Assembly (NCBI GenBank): GCA_004282895.1
Contig: SHLQ01000011.1
Location: forward strand, 1 to 33,815
Length of the DNA: 33,815 bases
Reading direction: 5' to 3'
Origin: Acidimicrobiales bacterium
GTDB lineage: Bacteria > Actinomycetota > Acidimicrobiia > Acidimicrobiales > SHLQ01
Position numbers and translations under genes: made by a program. This document shows positions 9,465-16,573 of the stretch, one piece after another (the stretch's first letter is position 1; the number at the start of each line of letters is the position of its first letter). The notes under the pieces were generated by a model. It saw only the letters and a program-made list of their open reading frames with translations. It searched no databases and was not told the origin of the DNA.

Positions 9465-11144
9465 ATGAGTGCGACCGTGGAACTCCGTCCTCCCGATGTG
9501 GTAATGCGTCTCGCCCGTATGGGTTCGTTCCACCAGTCGCGTTTGTCGTTCATGCGGATTCTGTTACGGCGGATAAAGGACGAAGCGTGGACCTTCGACC
9601 GGCCTCGTTTCGATATCGATGAGGACGGTGTCGGGATCGCTCTCTATACGGCGACTACGCCCGATCGCACGTACACCCTCGTTGCGTTCGCTCATGACCT
9701 GCCCGATGACATGCGATCCGATCGGGTCATCGCCACCGCGTGGGACTGTACGTTCGCGCTTCATGATGGTGTGGCCACCGAAGCGGATGTGGAACGACTA
9801 CGGGCCAACGTGCCGTTGCAGGAAGTGGGCCGCATTTCCGGTGACGAACTCACTCTTTCCCGTGCGAACCGCTCGGTTCGCTTGTGGTCAACGGTCGTCG
9901 ACGCGCTGGCAGCCGGTCGCCAACCAGACGTCGAGGCCGTGGAGAATGTCGGGTACCTCATGCGTACGACCGCCGTCTACGGGAGCGGCAAGTTCGGCGC
10001 CGCCGATCGTCAGTCAATCGCCGATCGGCCCGAGCTGATCGCGCCGTTCCAGGCGGAGATGCTCACCGTGTACCTCATCCGAACCTTCGTCATGGACCTG
10101 GTTGAGCACATGGCGGCGGTGGCCTCACCCGACGCCGTTCGCCTCGATCCCGAGATTCGTCGACGCTTCGGCATCGGCAACTCCACTGGGCTCGGCATGG
10201 CGCCGTTTCTCGTCACACATCCGCGGCTGATCAACAATTGGATTCTGGCCCGCGAGGAAGCACTGGCACGCGTTCGTGGGGTCGAGTCGGCGACCGCGGA
10301 CGAAGTCGACGTATTCCGTGGTTTCGTTCGCCGAGCTCGCCGGTCGGTTGAGCTCTGGCACTCCGAACACGAGATGCAGAAGGTGAAACTCGTCGCGCTA
10401 CGACAGGATCTAGATGCTCTCGACGAGTACGTGGCGACGATCTCATCGGACGATGTGATGCCGTGGGACGCGCTGATGAAGTGGGCGGAGACAGCGTTGT
10501 CCCTCGAGGGACAGGAGCTCGTCGTGTCGTTGATGCTCGAGCCGTATGGCCCGCTCGTCGATGAGCTGTCCGAGACGATGCATGCGGACGAGTCGTCGCC
10601 CGCCTCGATCGACGGATCGACAACGGTCTCCATGGTTCGGGATCAGCTCGCGGCTAACTACGGCTGGGCACTGGAGATCGACTGGAACTCCGCCGACGCC
10701 AACGCTCGAGCCTGGTACGTCTCGGAGGAGAAACTCGAGCCGCGGCTGGGGGAGCGCGAGTCAGAACCGATCGGTGAGTACGAACAACCGCTTCAACCTG
10801 GTCGTGATGCGGCTCGTATGTATGCGGACCTTGCGACATGGGATCCCGCAGCCACGCTGGCGAGGTTCCTTCGGGTTCATCCCGAACACCGTCACATGGC
10901 TCGTCGGCTGACGGTCGTGCACAGCTCTCCCTACTCGGAGATCCGCGACAACACCATTGACGCAACCATGCTCCCGATCGACATGCTGCGGGCCAAACTC
11001 GCCTTCTTTGGTGCGACCCACTTCGATCCGCGTTCGGATCGCTGGGTGCGCATCAACATGTTCCGGGGTGCACCGTTTCCCGACGAACTAGCGACGACCG
11101 ACCCGGATGGATGGACGTACCCGCTGGAGAACCCGGCCGCATGA
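9465..11144 (+). CDS. Protein of unknown function (559 aa), co-operonic with M19-like and DUF3726 proteins
   Basis: I do not recognise a named domain. The ATG directly follows the M19-like stop (TAG-ATG), with GGGAGA at 9451-9456 as ribosome binding site. The protein is soluble and acidic, with no signal peptide or obvious membrane helix. Distinctive blocks are GIGNSTGLGMAPF (236-248), a charged helical stretch around 265-330, and a conserved-looking YVSEEKLEPRLGER block near residue 430. The C-terminal part ends in a PLENPAA tail. It overlaps the DUF3726 gene by ATGA, so the two products are probably made together and may interact. The glycine-rich block could bind a nucleotide or phosphate, but that is a guess. 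Confidence 0.8.
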   Translation: MSATVELRPPDVVMRLARMGSFHQSRLSFMRILLRRIKDEAWTFDRPRFDIDEDGVGIALYTATTPDRTYTLVAFAHDLPDDMRSDRVIATAWDCTFALHDGVATEADVERLRANVPLQEVGRISGDELTLSRANRSVRLWSTVVDALAAGRQPDVEAVENVGYLMRTTAVYGSGKFGAADRQSIADRPELIAPFQAEMLTVYLIRTFVMDLVEHMAAVASPDAVRLDPEIRRRFGIGNSTGLGMAPFLVTHPRLINNWILAREEALARVRGVESATADEVDVFRGFVRRARRSVELWHSEHEMQKVKLVALRQDLDALDEYVATISSDDVMPWDALMKWAETALSLEGQELVVSLMLEPYGPLVDELSETMHADESSPASIDGSTTVSMVRDQLAANYGWALEIDWNSADANARAWYVSEEKLEPRLGERESEPIGEYEQPLQPGRDAARMYADLATWDPAATLARFLRVHPEHRHMARRLTVVHSSPYSEIRDNTIDATMLPIDMLRAKLAFFGATHFDPRSDRWVRINMFRGAPFPDELATTDPDGWTYPLENPAA

Positions 11145-11755
11145 ACCTCTCGTTGGGGGAATTCCAGTCACTGATCGCCAAAGCGTTTCGTGGTGCTGGC
11201 TACCCGTGGGGACTAACCGAGGAAGCCGCCTTTGCGGCGCGCCGGCTGGCCGAGGGAGGACTCCCGGTGGGCGCAATGGTGGTGCGGCTCCTGCAGTCGG
11301 TCGACGGCTCCGCCATTGCCGATCTGATGCCGGACGAACAGTGGCGCTCATCTGGTCCTGTGCTCTGCGCTGTCTGTGTCGGCACGTCGATCGCCGACGA
11401 GGCCGATTGCGAGGACCTCGAGTTGGGCCCAACGAGTGAGCCGATCTTCATTGCTCCGTTCCTGTCCGCCACGCTCGACGCCGACGACGGGGGTTACGTC
11501 ATCGACTGGGGAGAGGGCCGTTGCTACGTCACGTCAGGCGGCATTCGGGTTGAGGGTGGTTTGTCGGTCGGCCCGGTTGCGGTGATGATCAGACGTCAGG
11601 CGGCGCTGCCTTCCGAGGACGAGCGATTCGATCGTGTGGAAGTCGACGACGTCACGTTCTCGGCATTGGCCACATTCGCCCACCGGGTCTATGCGCCGGC
11701 AACCGAGGCAAGCCGCCTGGCCGGAGCTGGTGCGGGCACCACCGACAACGACTGA
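11141..11755 (+). CDS. DUF3726 family protein
   Basis: A 204-residue protein started at ATG 11141, which overlaps the preceding stop as ATGA; an in-frame ATG 30 bases upstream would need a longer overlap and is less likely. The opening LSLGEFQSLIAKAFRGAGYPWGL and the following AAFAARRLAEGGLPVG match what I recall of DUF3726 proteins, which have no established biochemical function. No transmembrane segment or signal peptide is evident. It is the last gene of the plus-strand run from copA. Its job is presumably tied to the 559-residue partner upstream. Confidence 0.75.
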   Translation: MNLSLGEFQSLIAKAFRGAGYPWGLTEEAAFAARRLAEGGLPVGAMVVRLLQSVDGSAIADLMPDEQWRSSGPVLCAVCVGTSIADEADCEDLELGPTSEPIFIAPFLSATLDADDGGYVIDWGEGRCYVTSGGIRVEGGLSVGPVAVMIRRQAALPSEDERFDRVEVDDVTFSALATFAHRVYAPATEASRLAGAGAGTTDND

Positions 11756-11772
11756 CCTGAGCCAATCAGTCG
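11749..11772. terminator. Inverted repeat spanning two convergent stop codons, possible bidirectional terminator
   Basis: CGACTGA (11749-11755) and TCAGTCG (11766-11772) form a 7-bp stem with a 10-base loop, and each arm contains the stop codon of one of the two convergent genes. There is no T-run on either side, so intrinsic termination is uncertain. Confidence 0.3.
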
Positions 11773-12440
11773 GTGAGGGCGCCGTACTGAGCGAAGCCGG
11801 AGTCGAGCAACGCGGACGGATCGGCGCTCCAGTCGAGTCCGGCGACTTCGCTGCGGGTGCGACGGGCGGTCACTGATCTAAGAACGTCGAACGCAGTGGC
11901 CCGCAACGTCAGCGGCGTTGACCCGGCGGCTGCCTCGTGCGTGTGGCCGTCGGTCAGGTCGACCGTCAATGCGACATCATCCTGCTCGGCGGCTCGTTCC
12001 TGTAGGAGACCGAGGTAACGCTCCGCCGCGTAGACGGTCGCGGGTGATGTTGCATCGATGGGCAATGAAAGCGCCTCCTGGATGTCGTGGGAGTGCACCA
12101 CGAGGTCACAGAGGAAGGGCTGGATGAATGGCGAGTCATCTGTTGCCACGGCGCTAAACGCCGACGCGTTGTGCTCCCATTCGTCGCACACCTCTGCGAG
12201 GCTCATGCCGGCACGGTCCTGAACCTGCCGGGCGGTTGCCTCGTCGGACCCAAGAGGAGGTGGCACCTCGGCCAACTTCTCGGCGACCAGACCGCTCACA
12301 TGGGCCATCACGTCCTTGACGGACCAGCCCGGGCAGGTGGGAACGGGCGTCGCCGCCTGCTCCGCAGTCAACGACCTAAGTGTGTCGGTGAGTTCGGATC
12401 GTTGAGCGGCGTAGAGGTCGTGCACGGTGTGTGTTGTCAT
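11766..12440 (-). CDS. Maleylpyruvate isomerase/DinB-like, mycothiol-type metal-binding protein
   Basis: A 224-residue protein from the ATG at 12440; an in-frame extension to 12491 adds an untypical N terminus. PTCPGWSVKDVMAHVSG (34-50) is the hallmark of the actinobacterial TIGR03083-type family, whose DinB-like four-helix bundle binds a divalent metal. Here the likely ligands are His47 plus Asp112 and His116 in DLVVHSHDI, where related proteins often have Glu instead of Asp. Characterised relatives use mycothiol as cofactor for isomerisation or thiol transfer. It stands alone on the minus strand, divergent from the CDGSH gene and convergent with DUF3726. The substrate is unknown. The family supports an actinobacterial origin. 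Confidence 0.8.
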   Translation of the reverse strand: MTTHTVHDLYAAQRSELTDTLRSLTAEQAATPVPTCPGWSVKDVMAHVSGLVAEKLAEVPPPLGSDEATARQVQDRAGMSLAEVCDEWEHNASAFSAVATDDSPFIQPFLCDLVVHSHDIQEALSLPIDATSPATVYAAERYLGLLQERAAEQDDVALTVDLTDGHTHEAAAGSTPLTLRATAFDVLRSVTARRTRSEVAGLDWSADPSALLDSGFAQYGALTD

Positions 12441-12479
12441 GGCTGCGAGCTTGCCACACCCGGCAAGCCAACCGGTTGA

Positions 12480-12485
12480 GATAAT
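12480..12485 (+). promoter_or_regulatory. Candidate -10 element for the CDGSH-protein gene
   Basis: GATAAT resembles the sigma-A -10 consensus and sits 29 bases upstream of the ATG at 12515, leaving room for a short leader with the purine-rich TTTGGGGG ribosome-binding region. No convincing -35 at standard spacing was found. Confidence 0.3.
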
Positions 12486-12514
12486 CTGCACCCAACGACA
12501 CTTTGGGGGTATTC

Positions 12515-13177
12515 ATGGCAGACGACGGTGCGCAGGTAACGGTCAAGGAGAACGGTCCATACCTCGTCTCCGGTTCGGTGCCCCTGCGGGTGAAAGAGCC
12601 GATCATGTCTGAACATGGCGAGCCGCTGACCTGGCAGACCGGCGACGCACTGGAGACCCGTGCAACGTACGCCCTGTGTCGCTGCGGGGATTCCGCCAAG
12701 AAGCCGTTCTGCGACGGAGCCCATGCTGCCGAAGGATTCGATGGCACCGAAACGGCGCCTACCGAATCATACGAAGAGCGGCGCAAGAGCTACCCGGGCA
12801 CCGGCATCGAAGTGTTTGATGACCGGGCCACCTGTGTCCATGCCGGGTTCTGTGGAAACCAGGTGTCCAATGTCTGGAAGATGGCTGGTGACACCGACGA
12901 CACGCAGATTCGCGCGCAGGTCATGGCAATGGTCGAAAAGTGCCCCTCCGGGGCGTTGACGTTCGAAGTTGACGGTGCTGCCGTCGAACCCAGCTTGCCA
13001 GCCGAGGTCGGGATCATCCCCGATGGCCCGATCTGGATAACGGGCGGCATTCCCATCGAACGCGCCGACGGCGCGCCGGTCGAGGTCCGAAATCGTGTGA
13101 ATCTCTGCCGCTGCGGCCACTCGGCCAACAAACCCTTCTGTGATGGCGCCCACAAAGAGGCCGGTTTCACCGGCTGA
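12515..13177 (+). CDS. Iron-sulfur protein with two CDGSH domains flanking a divergent 4Fe-4S domain
   Basis: A 220-residue protein from ATG 12515, with GGGGG just upstream. The first CDGSH motif has Cys55, Cys57, Cys66 and His70 (CRCGDSAKKPFCDGAH). The second has Cys198, Cys200, Cys209 and His213 (CRCGHSANKPFCDGAH). Each is expected to hold a 2Fe-2S cluster with three Cys and one His ligand. Between them, CVHAGFCGNQVSNVWKM (107-123) and the CPSGAL block (Cys143) resemble the divergent 4Fe-4S mono-cluster domain of YjdI-like proteins. A role in electron or cluster transfer or redox sensing is likely; partners are unknown. No signal peptide is present, so it is cytoplasmic. A GCCGGT-TTC-ACCGGC hairpin lies at its 3' end (13160-13174), just before the stop. 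Confidence 0.9.
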   Translation: MADDGAQVTVKENGPYLVSGSVPLRVKEPIMSEHGEPLTWQTGDALETRATYALCRCGDSAKKPFCDGAHAAEGFDGTETAPTESYEERRKSYPGTGIEVFDDRATCVHAGFCGNQVSNVWKMAGDTDDTQIRAQVMAMVEKCPSGALTFEVDGAAVEPSLPAEVGIIPDGPIWITGGIPIERADGAPVEVRNRVNLCRCGHSANKPFCDGAHKEAGFTG

Positions 13178-13212
13178 GCCAACCTGCTTCGCCCCGAGCC
13201 CCCCAGAGGGAT

Positions 13213-13857
13213 CTATGCGGCGATCAGTTCCTTGACGGTGCGGACCAGAACTGCGGCGTTCGGTGCGTACCCGTCCGCGCCGATCTCGTCGGCGTGCTCC
13301 TGGGTTACCGGAGCACCACCAACCAGGATTTTCGTGCCGTCCCGCACGCCAGCTTCGATGAGGGCGTCGATGGTCGTCTTGAGCTCGGGCATGGTCGTGG
13401 TCAGAAAGGCGCTCAATCCGACCGCGTCGGGTTTGTGTTCCGAGATCGCAGCGACGAACTCTTCCGGCGGGACATTGATGCCGAGATCGATCACCTTGAA
13501 ACCGTTGCCTTCAAGCATCACGTTGCAGAGGTTCTTGCCAATGTCGTGAATGTCACCGGCGATGGTCCCCATCACGAACGTCCCAGCGTGGGCGGCGGTT
13601 TCATCCGCGAGATGAGGACGCACAAGATCCATGCCTGCTTGCATGGCCCGCCCGGCGACGAGCATCTCGGGCAGGAAGATTTCGCCCGTTTCGAAGAGGG
13701 ATCCAACCTCCTCCAGCGCCGGAATCATCGAGTCGAACAACATCGTCATCGGTGCGACACCCGACTCGAGTCCGCTCTTCACCTGGGTCACGGCCGTGTC
13801 CCGGTCGCCGCGCACGACCGCGTCGTACAGGACATCGAGTAGTTCTTCGTTGGACAT
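13213..13857 (-). CDS. Methyltransferase cognate corrinoid (B12-binding) protein
   Basis: A 214-residue methyl-carrier protein of the MtaC/MtbC/MttC type. The N-terminal four-helix cap spans about 1-88. The cobalamin-binding Rossmann domain follows, with GDIHDIGKN at 101-109; His104 is the lower axial cobalt ligand. The SAFLTTTM and VGGAPVTQEHADEIGADGY segments that wrap the corrinoid tail are also present. It accepts a methyl group on Co(I) from a substrate methyltransferase and passes it to a second one. It is the last gene of the operon, 5 bases after the UroD-like stop, with a strong GGAGG site overlapping that stop. No reductive-activase (RamA/DUF4445) gene lies in the window. Confidence 0.95.
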   Translation of the reverse strand: MSNEELLDVLYDAVVRGDRDTAVTQVKSGLESGVAPMTMLFDSMIPALEEVGSLFETGEIFLPEMLVAGRAMQAGMDLVRPHLADETAAHAGTFVMGTIAGDIHDIGKNLCNVMLEGNGFKVIDLGINVPPEEFVAAISEHKPDAVGLSAFLTTTMPELKTTIDALIEAGVRDGTKILVGGAPVTQEHADEIGADGYAPNAAVLVRTVKELIAA

Positions 13858-13862
13858 TGGGT

Positions 13863-15026
13863 TTACCTCCGGGCCGCCTCGCGGCCGTATTCCTCCACTG
13901 CATCGACCAAAGCCAGCACGTTCTCTGCTGGCACGTCATTCATGATCGTGTGAACTGACGAGACCATGTAGCCGCCGGTTGGTCCGAGTATGTCGATCAC
14001 GCGTCGCACCTCCGCCCGGACCTCGTCTGGAGTGCCGTGAGGCAGGATCCGCTGGGTGTCGATCGCGCCGCAGAAGACGATCTTCGAACCATAGCGACTT
14101 GCGAGTTCCTCGATGTTCGACATCTTGCCGGCCGAGGTCTGGATCGGGTTCAGAATGTCGATGCCCATATCCACGAAATCGTCAATGAGGGGGAACACAT
14201 CGCCGTCCGTGTGGAAGAACAGTTTCGCGTCCGTCCTGGCCTTGATGAAGTCGACCCAGTCGGCGTGAATCGGCTTGAGCACCTGGCGGTACATATCGGG
14301 TGACATCAGCAGGCTCTCCTGGGTGCCGAGGTCGTCGCCAATCTTGATGATGTCGACATTGGGTCCAAGCGCCGCAAGGAACGGCCCCATCAGTGCCTTG
14401 CACATCTCCTGCAGCTTCCACAACAAGGCCTCAGCGAAGTCTGGATAGATCACCATGTTCATGAGGAACGTGTCCATACCCTGCATGGCGAATGCGCGCT
14501 CGAGCGGAAACAGCAGCCAGGGTGTCGCCATGATCGCGTATTGGCCGTCATCGGCGAGCTGCTTGGCCTGCTCGGCCACATGGGCGATGCGGGTGGGGTC
14601 GGTCATGTCCGGCCACTCGTGGGCCTCGATCTCCTCGACGGTCGTAGCGGACGCGAGCGGGTGCACCATGGGAAACCAGTCGCCCGGTTTGATCTCACGT
14701 GCGCCGGATCCCCAGGAGTCGACGTAGTCGCTGTGGGGTTCGCGGCCTCGATTGCGGCCGAGCACCGTGGCCGGCTCAAGGTCAAGCACACCACGAACGT
14801 CCGAGTGAAGTCGCAGCATGGTTTCCTCATCGATCGCGGCCGTGCCGAGCTCGGGCCAGTCGTAGAGGTAGTCATCAGGCGCATCGATGCCGAGCAACAC
14901 TTTGAGCTTCTGGTAGGTCGCCATCTTGATGCCGGTCGCGTTGCTCGTACCGAGCACGATGGGCGGGCGATCGGGGACCTCATGGTTGATCGCCATGAGA
15001 ACCCGGTCCCGTGGGGTGATATCCAT
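13863..15026 (-). CDS. Uroporphyrinogen decarboxylase-fold (MtaA/CmuA-like) methyltransferase
   Basis: A 387-residue protein from the ATG whose A is at 15026, sharing one base with the YgeY-like stop (TGATG). Longer in-frame starts would lie inside that gene. The UroD/MtaA barrel is recognised by TPRDRVLMAINHEVPDRPP (4-22), IIKIGDDLGTQESLLMSP (226-243), DILNPIQTSAG (290-300) and GGYMVSSVHTIMNDVP near the end. Adjacency to a corrinoid protein means methyl transfer to or from cobalamin, not heme synthesis. The H-x-C zinc motif of MtaA/MtbA is here FHTDG (His272-Thr-Asp274), and the later cysteine position reads SSVHT with His359. It may be the substrate-demethylating component itself or use a different metal arrangement. 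Confidence 0.88.
   Translation of the reverse strand: MDITPRDRVLMAINHEVPDRPPIVLGTSNATGIKMATYQKLKVLLGIDAPDDYLYDWPELGTAAIDEETMLRLHSDVRGVLDLEPATVLGRNRGREPHSDYVDSWGSGAREIKPGDWFPMVHPLASATTVEEIEAHEWPDMTDPTRIAHVAEQAKQLADDGQYAIMATPWLLFPLERAFAMQGMDTFLMNMVIYPDFAEALLWKLQEMCKALMGPFLAALGPNVDIIKIGDDLGTQESLLMSPDMYRQVLKPIHADWVDFIKARTDAKLFFHTDGDVFPLIDDFVDMGIDILNPIQTSAGKMSNIEELASRYGSKIVFCGAIDTQRILPHGTPDEVRAEVRRVIDILGPTGGYMVSSVHTIMNDVPAENVLALVDAVEEYGREAARR
13865..13870 (-). promoter_or_regulatory. Strong ribosome binding site for the corrinoid protein, embedded at the UroD-like stop
   Basis: Read on the minus strand, GGAGGT followed by AAACCCA precedes the corrinoid-protein ATG. It overlaps the TAA of the UroD-like gene. 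This near-consensus site may raise expression of the carrier protein relative to the upstream enzymes. Confidence 0.65.
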
Positions 15027-16573
15027 CAGCTCTGCTCGGCCGCCGCGAAGGCGCTGGGGAATCGGGCCAAAAACGCGATGACCAGTCGGAGCTCGCGTTT
15101 GTCGACACATTCGCCGATCTTGTGCGTGTTCTGCTCGATGCCGGGGCCGAATCCGAACATCGCCGGATGTTTGAAGCCGCTCTCTGATATCCACGCCTTT
15201 GAGTCAGGCACAGCGATCGAGGCGTTGTCCTCCGGAATCGGGAATCCGACGCCGTCGGTGGAGAAGATCCAGCGATCGACGCGGGCTTCCTTTCGTAGGC
15301 CGCCGTCTTCTCGAGGCGATGGATCCACGTTGGGGGCAACAACGGCTTCGTAGACCTCGGACGCGGTGGTGATGGCGGCGTGATCCTCAGGTGTGGTCCA
15401 GCCCATGTAGATCTGCTCGTTGCCGAGGGAATACCCGTTCCAGGTCGTGCGCTCATAGACGGGCACGGCGATGTCGACCGTGAGACCGGCGTCGCGCGCA
15501 GCGGACACCGCGTCGAGACGCTCGACATCGGCCAACGCAGCCGCAGGAAGCTCGCCTGCCGTCAGTCTGCGATCAAAGCGGAAGGTGAATCGATCGGGCA
15601 CGGCGCAATCGCTGGGCGTCTCGAGTTGCGACCACGACGCCGTTCGCGTGCCGTGACCGAGGAACGGGTCGTCGAGGAAGCCGTCGCGGGCGTCGTAGCG
15701 CTGTGCTGCCTCGGCGATGATTGCGCCACCGAACTCGAGTGGATTCAGTCCTTCCCACGGCATCGAGCCATGGCATGAGCGGCCCGTCACGGTGACTTCG
15801 ATCTGCATGCGGCCCCGTTGCCCTCGGTAGATGCCGAGAGCACCCTTGTGGGCGTCGCCGGTGCCTTCCGTGAGGATGACCACGTCCGGCACAAGGTCGG
15901 GCGTAGCTCCTGGGAGCACCTCCTTCATCAGATACATGGGACCGCCCCCGTCGTTGTCCTCCTCGCACACGGAGCCGTAGGCCCGGATGACGACACCTTT
16001 GAGCGCTCCCTCGGGCGCAAGTTCGAGCGCGATCTTTGTGGCCAGAATCTGCGAAATGACGCCGCTGAGCTGGTCGGCGGAACCCCGGCCGAAGATCAGG
16101 TTGTCCCACTCGTCGTCGGGCGGGACATGACCCAACTCGCTGCGCAGGAAGTCCCGATCCACGGCGTCGATGTCCACGAGGCCGTCATAGGCGTCGATTC
16201 CCCCGAGCTTCTCCCGCCAGGCGCCACGCAGGGCTTGCACCGTGTCCGTGTGACCGTCGAAGTAAACGACCTTCTTGTCATCGGGATGGATGCCATCCTC
16301 GGGGTCGGTGACGAACCAGACGAGGTTGCCGTAGTCGTCGAACCAGACATCCTCAGGAAAGCGCACCGCACCGATATCTACGATCGATTGCTTCAGGAAC
16401 TCGAGTCGGGGTTGTTCGTGGTTGCTCAGTCCCGATTCCGGGTCACCGCCCGCGTCGGCATCGCGGTCCACGTAGTCCGCGGGGATGCGGATCGCCTCAC
16501 GCAGGATTTCACTGGCGAGATCGAGATACAGCGCACTCAGTTCCGCGACCCGAGTGTCCAGATTGGCGGTCAT
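15026..16573 (-). CDS. ygeY: YgeY-type M20-family amidohydrolase/peptidase
   Basis: A 515-residue M20 metallohydrolase whose ATG overlaps the YgeW stop as ATGA. The di-metal motifs are FDGHTD (His108, Asp110), GRGSADQLSG (bridging Asp167) and the EED triad at 204-206, with a distal His in EQNTHKIGE. The HKGALGIYRGQRGRM segment opens the dimerisation domain. Family order and neighbours match E. coli YgeY of the ygeW-ygeX-ygeY-hyuA-yqeA purine/ureide cluster. The protein is about 110 residues longer than E. coli YgeY as I recall it, with extra segments around 84-160 and in the dimerisation/C-terminal part. It should hydrolyse an amide or ureido bond. The substrate here is unknown, and the diaminopropionate ammonia-lyase YgeX is absent from the window. 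Confidence 0.85.
   Translation of the reverse strand: MTANLDTRVAELSALYLDLASEILREAIRIPADYVDRDADAGGDPESGLSNHEQPRLEFLKQSIVDIGAVRFPEDVWFDDYGNLVWFVTDPEDGIHPDDKKVVYFDGHTDTVQALRGAWREKLGGIDAYDGLVDIDAVDRDFLRSELGHVPPDDEWDNLIFGRGSADQLSGVISQILATKIALELAPEGALKGVVIRAYGSVCEEDNDGGGPMYLMKEVLPGATPDLVPDVVILTEGTGDAHKGALGIYRGQRGRMQIEVTVTGRSCHGSMPWEGLNPLEFGGAIIAEAAQRYDARDGFLDDPFLGHGTRTASWSQLETPSDCAVPDRFTFRFDRRLTAGELPAAALADVERLDAVSAARDAGLTVDIAVPVYERTTWNGYSLGNEQIYMGWTTPEDHAAITTASEVYEAVVAPNVDPSPREDGGLRKEARVDRWIFSTDGVGFPIPEDNASIAVPDSKAWISESGFKHPAMFGFGPGIEQNTHKIGECVDKRELRLVIAFLARFPSAFAAAEQS

Noticed and set aside
13160-13174. GCCGGT-TTC-ACCGGC hairpin at the end of the CDGSH gene as a terminator
   Set aside because: It lies inside the coding region, encodes conserved-looking residues and has no downstream T-tract.
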